A stretch of DNA of 33,170 nucleotides from Bog-159 sp035602155 (GTDB lineage: Bacteria > Acidobacteriota > Terriglobia > Bryobacterales > Bryobacteraceae). The notes below the pieces were generated by a model. The model saw only the letters and a program-made list of their open reading frames with translations. It made no database searches and had not been told where the DNA came from. Every line of letters begins with the position of its first letter. Within the stretch, counting starts at the first letter, position 1. The DNA lies in the NCBI GenBank assembly GCA_035602155.1, contig DATNMW010000359.1, positions 1 to 33,170 on the forward strand, given 5' to 3'. The position numbers and the translations under genes are program-made. Positions 8,501-15,010 of this stretch are shown in pieces.

Positions 8501-8822
8501 CTTCGTCGCGGCCGGGATGATACGTCAGCCGCCGCGGCACGCCGCCGGACGCGGACACCACGAAGACATCCACGTTGCCGTCGTACTCGCCAGTGAAGGC
8601 AATCGTCGATCCATCCGGCGAGAACACCGGATCGGTTTCCACACCGGGGCCGGCGGTGAGCCGCGTAGCCTCGCCCCCCTCGCGCGGAACGGACCAGAGA
8701 TCCCCGGCGTAGGAAAACACGATCTGGGTCCGGCTGAGCGCCGGATTCTGCAACAACAGATGGGCGTTCTGCGCGGCGGCGCATGGCATCAAGAGGAGAA
8801 CCAAACATACGATTCGATACAT
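5571..8822 (-). CDS. Tricorn-like S41 protease with beta-propeller and PDZ domains
   Basis: A 1083-residue secreted protease. The ATG at 8822 is chosen because it opens a signal peptide (MYRIVCLVLLLMPCAAAQ) with GGAG just upstream; a start 15 codons earlier would put a basic tail before it. The first half is a TolB/WD40-like propeller with repeated xPDGxxIAF blades. A Lys/Glu-rich linker lies near residues 530-570, followed by a C1 helical region, a PDZ domain and an S41 catalytic domain. Likely catalytic residues are His748 (MTVGHMF), Ser970 (FAGSGGDAM) and Glu1028 (FDIENHG); the spacing agrees with tricorn His746, Ser965 and Glu1023. The position of tricorn Ser745 is Gly747 here. The TAA stop overlaps the AAGGGG ribosome site of the next gene, so the two are coupled. 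Confidence 0.9.
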   Translation of the reverse strand: MYRIVCLVLLLMPCAAAQNAHLLLQNPALSRTQIVFSYAGDLWSVPREGGEATRLTAGPGVETDPVFSPDGSTIAFTGEYDGNVDVFVVSASGGVPRRLTYHPGRDEAVGWTPDGKRVLFVSSRAIPNDGARLYTTPVEGGGLPEELPLPIALEGTYSADGSHLAYVPLFQWQEAWKRYRGGQTRKIWIADLADSSIVKIPRDNSNDFNPMWVGDRIYFLSDREGPVTLFYYDTKEGKVTRAIANRGLDFKSAASGPGAIVYEQFGELHLYDLKTGQTKAVPVTLAGDLPELRPHFVNVAKRLRNADVSPNGLRAVFEARGEILTVPADKGDPRNLTNSTAVMEREPVWSPDGQSIAYLSDESGDYALHVRNQDGTGEAMKIPLGKAFYTTPRWSPDSKKIAYQDNHDHLFYVDLAAKKPVLVETDYYFNGGGLAPAWSPDSQWLTYSKSLKSHMSAIYLYSLADAKSTQVTDGMSDAESPVFDKNGKYLYFTASTNSGPAMEPDIQNASRPVTASVYLIVLAKSQVSPLAPESDDEKKKEEPKKDDAKKEEKDKSAEKVEVKVDLEKIGQRILALPMPQVRYVGLEAGKAGVVYAIEGTFSPQAPPIFTVHRFDLSKRKTDVIVGGVKNFQMSFTGEKMLYQQDDKWTIAEPPPMPDGPDGPPPKPGNEKALKTQDLEVKVDPQAEWKQMFREVWRIEREFFYDPHYHGLDLQAAEERYGVYLNGLGSRDDLNYLFTEMLGNMTVGHMFLGGGDRPEVKHVRTGLLGADYKIESGRYRFARVYDGENWNPELKAPLTQPGVNVTAGEYLLAVNGREVRAADNVYSFFEATAGKSTILKVGPDPAGANAREVTAVPVDDEAGLRHLAWIEDNRRKVDQMTGGRVAYIHMPDTGFGGYTSFMRYFFAQVDKDAAIIDERFNHGGHLATDVIEFLQRKLMSVATTRDGADSMQPQGAIFGPKVMIINQFAGSGGDAMPWYFHRAGVGKLIGERTWGGLVGLTGYPELMDGGVVMAPSFAIWNPNGTFDIENHGIAPDIEVELDPALVRQGHDPQLEKAIQVVMEELRNNPPPVLKRPQYPNYQTK

Positions 8823-8891
8823 AAACTCCAGTATCGCGCGAGAACGGCTTGCGCGTTTTGGGGGCACGCCGCGTCTCTAGTTGTTGGACCA

Positions 8892-8985
8892 ATTGGCGCC
8901 CAATGACGTGGCGCACGCACTTGTGCGTGCCGCGTCGGCACTGATGCCGACGCCCGCTATCGCCGCGCTGCTGCTATGTAGCAGC
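8892..8985. repeat. Cluster of four short perfect hairpins in the tricorn/lipase divergent region
   Basis: Four hairpins follow each other: ATTGG/CCAAT (8892-8904), GCACGCA/TGCGTGC (8913-8930, loop CTTG), GCGTCGGCA/TGCCGACGC (8932-8953, loop CTGA) and GCTGCTA/TAGCAGC (8970-8985, loop TG). The third contains the ATG (8944) of the lipase-like gene and the fourth lies in its signal-peptide codons. The two middle hairpins look like an interspersed palindromic (REP-like) element; the overlap with coding DNA suggests the start codon was supplied by such an element. Confidence 0.6.
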
Positions 8986-11900
8986 GTCTGCTTTGCTGCC
9001 GGGATTCCTCTAGCTTTCCAGCAAACCCGGTACGAAATGCGGGTGGGCGAATCCGTCCGGATTGCCGCGACGCCCGAGACGCTCGATTTCCTGCTGAAAG
9101 CCGCAAACCTTCGCGTGGATCCGGATGGCGCGGGACCCAGCCTGGTGGCCGGGCCGAACCGTACCCGCGACCAGGTGCTACTGGCTGCGCCTCTGCGCAT
9201 CAGCCCCGGCGAGTATACTGCCACAATTTCAGCCACAAGTCCCACGGGTGAGAAGCGCGCCGCTCCATTGACCATCGTCGTGAAGCCCAGGCAGACGGTG
9301 CCAACCGGTTCCACGCGCCCTCCCGTAGTGCTGCTGAATGGATGGGAAACCGGCTTCACCGGCGCATGCGGCGTATCGTCCAGTTCCGCGGATACCTTTG
9401 GGAATCTTGCCGAGTACCTGGTGTCCGACGGCGTTCCAGTGGTGTACTTCTTCGATAATTGCGTCATCGATCCAAACCAAACGATTGAAGTGTTGGGCAA
9501 CGATCTGGCAACTTACCTGAATACCATCCAGTACGACAACGGCCAGCAGGTGCCGCAGATAGATCTGGTGGCGTTCAGCATGGGCGGCCTGATCGCCAGA
9601 TCCTACCTGGCAGGATTGCAACCCAGCGAGATCGCCACTCCGCCGGCCACCACCCTGGTGCGCGATCTGATTTTGATAGCCACGCCAAATTTCGGCTCCT
9701 TCGTGGCCGGCAACTATGTGGCTTATCTTGCGGCGACGGGGACGCAGAGTGCCGAGCTGATCCCGGGCAGTTCGTTCTTGTGGAACCTGGCCACCTGGAA
9801 CCAGCGCGGCGACGATCTCCGCGGAGTGAATGCATTGGCAATTGTGGGTAACGCCGGCCAATACTTGGGAAGCCTTTCGGCGACTACCGCTCTCAACAAC
9901 GCCAGCGACGGACTGGTTTCGGAAACCAGCGCCGCGCTGGGTTTCGCTCTGCTGAGCTCTACGCCGACCCAAGTTGTCCCCTACTGCCACGTGGACCCGT
10001 CCGTTTTCACCAACACGGCAACTTTGGGAACGTTCGACTGCGATGCGGCGGGAATCGCCAACGTAACCAGCGACACGCAGGAAACCGGCGTCATCGTGCG
10101 CTCCTTTCTGGCGGGCAATACCGATTGGGAGTCGGTCGGCGGAACGGCCGCCAAGGATCCTTGGTTGTCGATCGATGGCGGACTGTTTTTCGGGATGGAG
10201 AACCAGACCGCCAACTACGTGACCGATCTGACCGCGGTAGCGTGGGGAAGCAGCGTTGCGCTCACCGAAGGCGGCGATACCGACGTCATATATTACACGG
10301 ACTTCGTCAGCGGTTCGGGCAACTTCGTGGCGAGCAGCACGTCGCTCGGTACGGTCGACTGCGGCGGCCCGTTAACCGCACCGGTGGGATACTTCACGGC
10401 GGCGCGTTGCAAGATCGATACGGCCATTTACGAGGTCGGACCGCTGAGCGGCGCGCCTGGACGGATTGTGAATTCGGGTAGTACGATCACTATCACCGGC
10501 AATGACTTTGGCGCCCAGTGTGGCAGTTGCCAGGTACTGGCGATTCCCGTGAATTCCACGACTCAAACGGCATTGCAAGTGTCGTCGTGGACTGATACCT
10601 CGATTTCGGCGGTGCTGCCCGCGTCCCTGACCGGGCTGCTCACCATCCAGGTGACCGCCACGCCGGGAACGGATGCCATCACTATCATGGCGGCGGCGCC
10701 AACCGCGGCCTTGGCGGCAGCGCCATCCAGCCTGACATTCGCTTACACGGCGGGTGGCGCGGTCCCCGCCGCACAAACCTTATCCGTCACCAACGGAGGT
10801 AGCGGTACACTCACCTGGACCGCCACGTCAAACCAGTCGTGGCTGAGCGCGTCGCCAGCCTCGGGTACGGCTCCTTCGACGATCGCCGTATCCGTTGCGC
10901 CGGCGTCACTGACCGCGGGAAGCTACAGTGGCACTGTTACGATAACCGCGTCGGGCGCGTCCGGCAGCCCGTTATCCGTCGCTGTGACGCTGACAGTTAC
11001 GGCGGCGGCCGCGTCGCTTACGGCCGCTCCGCAGTCGCTGGCGTTCACTTATTCCGCGGGTGGCGCGATTCCCGCCCCGCAAACCGTATCCGTTGGCAGC
11101 GGTGGCAGCGGCGCCCTCACGTGGACCGCCACATCGAGTCAGTCGTGGCTGAGTGTGTCGCCGGCCTCGGGCACGGAGCCTGCGGCTCTTACGGTATCTG
11201 TCTCCCCCGCGGCCCTGGGTGCGGGGAGCTACACCGGCGCTATTCAGATAACCGCTCCAGGCGCGTCCAACAGCCCGTTGGCGGTCGCGGTGACGCTGAC
11301 GGTGGCGGCTTCCACGGCGACACTGGCGGTGACTCCGCAGGCGCTGAGCTTCGCATATACGTACACGGCGGGCGGCGCGGCTCCTGCTCCCCAAAACATT
11401 TCGATTGCCATCGGCGGCTCGGGCACGCTGGCGTGGAGCGTGGTGTCCAGCGCGTTCTGGGCCAGCGTCTCTCCGGCGTCCGGCAGCGCCTCGGCGACAC
11501 TGTCGGTGTCCGTGAATCCCGCTAATCTCGCGGCCGGTACTTACACCGGCAACCTGCAGATCGTCACCACGGTCAGTACGGCCTCCGTGGCGATGACACT
11601 CGTGGTGAAGGGTACGCAGCCGGCCGGAACCATCACGGGCGTGGCGAACGGCGGAAGCTTTGCACTCGGCTTCGCATCGGCCACTTGGGTTTCCATTTTC
11701 GGCACGGGCCTCTCCGCGAGCACTGCGAGTTGGGGCGCCGGTAACTTCGCCAATGGTATGCTGCCGGCTTCACTCAACGGAGTGACGGTCGCCATCAACG
11801 GAATTCCCGCGTATGTGGAATACATCAGCCCCGCTCAAATCAATGTGCTTGCGCCCGACGATCCAACTACCGGCGCTGTACAGGTGCAGGTGACCACGGC

Positions 11901-12330
11901 GGGCCAGTCCAGCAACAGCTTCACTGCGCAGAAGCAGCAGTTTGCGCCGGCGTTCTTCACCTTTGACAACGGCAAGTATGTGGCCGCGCAACATGCCAAT
12001 TACAGCCTCTTGGGCGCGCCCAGTGCGATCTCGGGCGCCACGCCGGCACAGCCGGGTGAAACCATTTTGTTGTACGGCACAGGATTCGGTCCCAGCACTC
12101 CGGCCCTGCCCACTGCCGATCTGGTCACCACGGCTGAGCCGTTGGCGAACGCAGTTACGATCGGCATTGGCGGCGTGGCGGCGAACGTCGAATTCGCCGG
12201 CTTGGTAGAATCGGGACTCTATCAGTTCAACGTGACGGTGCCATCGAGTCTGCCGAGCGGCGATGCCGTGGTGGTAGCAACCATCGGCGGCGTCGAAAGC
12301 CAAACCGGGCTTTCCATCGCCGTTCAGTAG
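8944..12330 (+). CDS. Secreted lipase-like protein with IPT/TIG, three BACON and a TIGR03437 domain
   Basis: An 1128-residue secreted multidomain protein. The ATG at 8944 opens a signal peptide (MPTPAIAALLLCSSVCFAAG); the frame extends back to a TTG at 8881 but that start would precede the signal peptide with 21 extra residues. Residues about 115-400 are an alpha/beta hydrolase of the lipase/PGAP1 type with the nucleophile in VAFSMGGLIARS (Ser212). Residues about 499-580 resemble an IPT/TIG domain. Three BACON-type Ig-like repeats follow at about 587-688, 689-790 and 791-888, each with a WLSxSPASG-like core. Residues 895-1128 form the TIGR03437 domain (VANGGSF, VSIFGTGLS, LYGTGFGPSTP). BACON domains usually bind glycans or mucin; TIGR03437 is a C-terminal domain known from Solibacter. 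The protein may be a surface esterase acting on polymer-bound lipid or ester. No good ribosome site is seen. Confidence 0.85.
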   Translation: MPTPAIAALLLCSSVCFAAGIPLAFQQTRYEMRVGESVRIAATPETLDFLLKAANLRVDPDGAGPSLVAGPNRTRDQVLLAAPLRISPGEYTATISATSPTGEKRAAPLTIVVKPRQTVPTGSTRPPVVLLNGWETGFTGACGVSSSSADTFGNLAEYLVSDGVPVVYFFDNCVIDPNQTIEVLGNDLATYLNTIQYDNGQQVPQIDLVAFSMGGLIARSYLAGLQPSEIATPPATTLVRDLILIATPNFGSFVAGNYVAYLAATGTQSAELIPGSSFLWNLATWNQRGDDLRGVNALAIVGNAGQYLGSLSATTALNNASDGLVSETSAALGFALLSSTPTQVVPYCHVDPSVFTNTATLGTFDCDAAGIANVTSDTQETGVIVRSFLAGNTDWESVGGTAAKDPWLSIDGGLFFGMENQTANYVTDLTAVAWGSSVALTEGGDTDVIYYTDFVSGSGNFVASSTSLGTVDCGGPLTAPVGYFTAARCKIDTAIYEVGPLSGAPGRIVNSGSTITITGNDFGAQCGSCQVLAIPVNSTTQTALQVSSWTDTSISAVLPASLTGLLTIQVTATPGTDAITIMAAAPTAALAAAPSSLTFAYTAGGAVPAAQTLSVTNGGSGTLTWTATSNQSWLSASPASGTAPSTIAVSVAPASLTAGSYSGTVTITASGASGSPLSVAVTLTVTAAAASLTAAPQSLAFTYSAGGAIPAPQTVSVGSGGSGALTWTATSSQSWLSVSPASGTEPAALTVSVSPAALGAGSYTGAIQITAPGASNSPLAVAVTLTVAASTATLAVTPQALSFAYTYTAGGAAPAPQNISIAIGGSGTLAWSVVSSAFWASVSPASGSASATLSVSVNPANLAAGTYTGNLQIVTTVSTASVAMTLVVKGTQPAGTITGVANGGSFALGFASATWVSIFGTGLSASTASWGAGNFANGMLPASLNGVTVAINGIPAYVEYISPAQINVLAPDDPTTGAVQVQVTTAGQSSNSFTAQKQQFAPAFFTFDNGKYVAAQHANYSLLGAPSAISGATPAQPGETILLYGTGFGPSTPALPTADLVTTAEPLANAVTIGIGGVAANVEFAGLVESGLYQFNVTVPSSLPSGDAVVVATIGGVESQTGLSIAVQ

Positions 12331-12375
12331 GACGGACCTCCGGCTTGCCCTCGTTCGCTATCATAAATAACTGAC

Positions 12376-13341
12376 ATGCAGACCAAGCAATTAGGCAACA
12401 GCGATATGCACATTACGCCCATCGGCACCGGCGCATGGGCCATGGGTGGCGGCGGTTGGGCTTTCGCCTGGGGACCGCAGGACGACGACCAGTCCGTAGC
12501 GGCCATACACGCCGCGCTGGATGCGGGCATCAACTGGATCGACACGGCCGCGGTCTACGGCCTGGGCCATTCCGAAGAGGTAGTAGCCCGCGCGTTGCAG
12601 GGCCGCTCCCGCAAACCATTCGTGTTTACCAAATGCGAGCGCGTTTGGAACGAGCGCCGCGAGATTGGCAAGAGCCTGAAAGCGGACTCCATCCGCCGCG
12701 AAGCGGAAGCCAGCCTGCGCCGTCTCCAGTTGGACGTTATCGACCTCTACCAGATACACTGGCCCGAGCCGGACGCGGACATCGAGGAAGGCTGGACCGC
12801 CATGGCGGAGCTTCAGCGCGAAGGCAAAGTGCGCTGGATCGGTGTGTCCAATTTCAATGCGGACCAAATGCGCCGCGCGCAAGCCATCGCGCCCATTACA
12901 TCGCTGCAGCCGCCCTATTCGATGCTGGCACGCGAAATCGAAGAGGCGGTTCTGCCGTACACGCAGGCGAATGGGATTGGCGTCATCGTATATTCGCCCA
13001 TGAAATCGGGCCTGCTGTCGGGCGCCATGACGCGCGAGCGCATTGCCGCCATGCCGGACGACGACTTCCGCCGGCGCACGCCACCTTTCCAGGAGCCGCG
13101 GCTGACGCGCAATCTGGAATTGGCCGAATTGCTGCGCTCGATCGGCCAGCGCCATGGGCGCACGACGGGGGAAGTGGCGATTGCATGGACGTTACGCAAT
13201 CCCGCGGTCACGGCGGCCATCGTCGGCATGCGTTCGGCGAAGCAGGTGGAAGGGGTGATCGGCGCTGCGGAGTTCCGGCTCAGTGCGGAGGAGGCGCAGG
13301 AGATCGAGGGTTTCCTGGCACACTTAGCCCAAGCGATGTGA
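12376..13341 (+). CDS. Aldo/keto reductase
   Basis: A 321-residue cytoplasmic NADPH-dependent oxidoreductase with a TIM-barrel fold. The catalytic tetrad is visible: Asp56 and Tyr61 (NWIDTAAVYGLGHSE), Lys86 (FVFTKCE) and His128 (LYQIHWP). The C-terminal cofactor loop AIVGMRSAKQ lies near residues 275-284. Length and motif order match the standard family; the substrate cannot be predicted. A TATCAT -10-like box at 12359-12364 is 11 bases before the ATG and no ribosome site is seen, so the mRNA may be close to leaderless. It stands 45 bases after the lipase-like gene and 83 bases before the radical SAM gene. Confidence 0.92.
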   Translation: MQTKQLGNSDMHITPIGTGAWAMGGGGWAFAWGPQDDDQSVAAIHAALDAGINWIDTAAVYGLGHSEEVVARALQGRSRKPFVFTKCERVWNERREIGKSLKADSIRREAEASLRRLQLDVIDLYQIHWPEPDADIEEGWTAMAELQREGKVRWIGVSNFNADQMRRAQAIAPITSLQPPYSMLAREIEEAVLPYTQANGIGVIVYSPMKSGLLSGAMTRERIAAMPDDDFRRRTPPFQEPRLTRNLELAELLRSIGQRHGRTTGEVAIAWTLRNPAVTAAIVGMRSAKQVEGVIGAAEFRLSAEEAQEIEGFLAHLAQAM

Positions 13342-13375
13342 AACCTATCCACTGCGCCATTCGTCGAGTCCGCAA

Positions 13376-13399
13376 GGCCACATCTGCGGCATCGTGGCC
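13376..13399 (+). other. Hairpin between the reductase and radical SAM genes
   Basis: GGCCAC (13376-13381) pairs with GTGGCC (13394-13399); an alternative GCGGC/GCCGC pairing overlaps it. There is no T tract, so it is a weak terminator candidate or attenuator only. Confidence 0.3.
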
Positions 13400-13424
13400 G
13401 CATTGATGTTGGCGTAAAGGATTT

Positions 13425-14402
13425 ATGAAGAAATCAGACGTGCTGCGCGTGTGGGGACGTGTACTGCGGGGACAAACTCCTTTTCTCTCGATCGAGATCA
13501 CGAAGGAATGTCCGCTTCGCTGCCCCGGCTGCTATGCGTATGAGCCGGACCATCTGGGCGCGTTTACCACGCTGCGGCAGCTTTCCGATTACAGGGGACA
13601 GGATTTGGTGACCGCGACCGTGGCACTGGTGCGCCGCGTCCGCCCGGTGCATCTCTCGATCGTCGGCGGGGAGCCTCTGGTCCGGTATCGCGAGCTTTGC
13701 GAGATCTTGCCGCGTCTCGACCGCATGGGAGTCGAAGTACAACTGGTGACCAGCGCGGTGCGTCCGATTCCGGAGGAGTGGAATTCCATCGGTTGCCTGC
13801 ACGTGGTGGTTTCAGTTGATGGCTTGGCGCCCGAGCACGACAGGCGGCGCGCCCCGGCGACCTATGACCGCATCCTGAAGCACATCGCAGGCCAGCGCAT
13901 CGGCGTACACTGCACCGTTACCAGGCAGATGCTCGAACGGCCATGGTATCTCGCCGACTTCTGCCGGTTCTGGTCGGACCGATCCGAGGTTCGCCAAATC
14001 TGGTTCAGCATTTACACCCCCCAGGAGGGCGATAACTCGCCGGAGCGGTTACGGCCCGAGGACCGGGAGATTCTTTTCGGTGAGCTATCCGCCGTCGCGG
14101 CCGAATTCCCTAAAGTACATTTGCCACAAATGGTGCTCGAAGGCTACCGCAAGCCGCCGCGTTCGCCCGAGGAGTGTACCTTCGCGCGGCTGACCACATG
14201 CGTGTCGGCAGACCTGCGGACGCGTATCGACCCGTGCCAGTTTGGTGGCAAGCCGGTGTGCGCGGAATGTGGCTGTCTGGCGTCGGCTGGAATGCACGCG
14301 TTGGCACGGATGAAGCTGGGCGGCATTTTCCCTCTCTCTGCCATTTTGAACGCATCCATCCGTCTGGGCAGCCACGGCGCGACTGCTGCCCCGGCTCAAT
14401 GA
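13425..14402 (+). CDS. Radical SAM protein with C-terminal cysteine cluster (SPASM-like)
   Basis: A 325-residue protein. CPLRCPGCY gives the CxxxCxxC motif (Cys29, Cys33, Cys36) that binds the 4Fe-4S cluster and S-adenosylmethionine, and VGGEP at 80-84 is the SAM-binding motif. Near the C-terminus Cys251, Cys259, Cys271, Cys279, Cys282 and Cys284 form a group resembling a SPASM/twitch auxiliary cluster, with CxxCxC at the end. Such enzymes modify peptides or act on other substrates; no small precursor peptide is evident beside the gene. AAAGGA lies three bases before the ATG. It is not HpnH, which has a different N-terminus. Substrate unknown. Confidence 0.82.
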   Translation: MKKSDVLRVWGRVLRGQTPFLSIEITKECPLRCPGCYAYEPDHLGAFTTLRQLSDYRGQDLVTATVALVRRVRPVHLSIVGGEPLVRYRELCEILPRLDRMGVEVQLVTSAVRPIPEEWNSIGCLHVVVSVDGLAPEHDRRRAPATYDRILKHIAGQRIGVHCTVTRQMLERPWYLADFCRFWSDRSEVRQIWFSIYTPQEGDNSPERLRPEDREILFGELSAVAAEFPKVHLPQMVLEGYRKPPRSPEECTFARLTTCVSADLRTRIDPCQFGGKPVCAECGCLASAGMHALARMKLGGIFPLSAILNASIRLGSHGATAAPAQ

Positions 14403-14464
14403 TAAGCTACCCAAGGCCGGGTCCCAAACCGCGCCAATCCGCCTCCCGACCGTGTAGACTGGAT

Positions 14465-14620
14465 ATGTTGCCTACCGTTCTTTGCGCGGGGCCATACAGG
14501 TTGTTCTTTTACTCGCGGACCGGGACGAACCTCCCCACGTGCACTTGGAACGGGCAGATGCAGTCGCGGAAAACGCGGCTCTTTTTGTTGAGGTCATGGC
14601 ATGAGTACTTCGGGGACTGA
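14465..14620 (+). pseudogene. Degenerate DUF4160 gene
   Basis: The open frame gives only 51 residues (family members have about 80-85). It begins like DUF4160 (LPTVLCAGPYRLFFYSR). The next family segment, DRDEPPHVHLERADAVAENAALF, is in a second frame, reached by loss of one G near 14516-14519 (GCGGAC where GCGGGAC would keep frame). The natural end SWHEYFGD is back in the first frame and overlaps the DUF2442 start by 20 bases, as in intact pairs. About 30 central residues also seem to be missing between the DAVA and ENAALF segments. DUF4160 and DUF2442 often occur as a pair and are suspected to be toxin-antitoxin-like. Confidence 0.65.
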
Positions 14621-14906
14621 ACTCAGGGAAGCGTTGGCCCAGAGCGTAAGTGTAGGCGACGATGCTCTGGTTGTTGACCTGGCGGATGGCAGGACAATCG
14701 CGGTGCCGCTCGCCTGGTTCCCGCGTTTAGCACAGGGAACGGCTACGGAGCGCGCCAACTGGCGTCTCATAGGTGGCGGCGAGGGGATTCACTGGCCGGA
14801 TCTGGACGAAGACATCAGCGTGGAACACCTCCAGGCCGGTCGCAAATCCGGTGAGGCGCAGGAGTCTCTACGCCGGTGGCTCCAACGGCGGGAATCGGTC
14901 GGCTGA
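14601..14906 (+). CDS. DUF2442 domain protein
   Basis: A 101-residue protein carrying the DUF2442 core: LADGRTIAVPLAWFPRL (about 28-44), ERANWRLIGGGEGIHWPDLD (51-70) and DISVEHLQAGR. The family is small, soluble and often encoded directly after DUF4160; the pair has been proposed to behave as a toxin-antitoxin or nucleic-acid-related module, which is unproven. The ATG overlaps the end of the decayed DUF4160 frame, so the ancestral operon arrangement is still visible. Its partner is broken, so it may now be an orphan. Confidence 0.85.
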   Translation: MSTSGTELREALAQSVSVGDDALVVDLADGRTIAVPLAWFPRLAQGTATERANWRLIGGGEGIHWPDLDEDISVEHLQAGRKSGEAQESLRRWLQRRESVG

Positions 14907-14984
14907 CGACGAGCTTGCCAGACTTGAAAAGAGTCATCGACTACGAATGAGCCGCTGACCAGCCGTCCTCACTCCGCATCGCTA

Positions 14985-14990
14985 TATAAT
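14985..14990 (+). promoter_or_regulatory. -10 box upstream of the DUF1549/DUF1553 gene
   Basis: A perfect TATAAT lies 20 bases before the ATG at 15011. No clear -35 is seen at 16-18 bases upstream. The predicted transcription start near 14997 would leave a leader of about 14 bases with no Shine-Dalgarno sequence. Confidence 0.45.
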
Positions 14991-15010
14991 TGTGACCGGC
15001 ACTCCATCGC

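Noticed and set aside
10700..11610. Possible tandem DNA repeat of about 300 bases
   Set aside because: It reflects three diverged BACON protein domains, not recent DNA duplication; the copies differ throughout.
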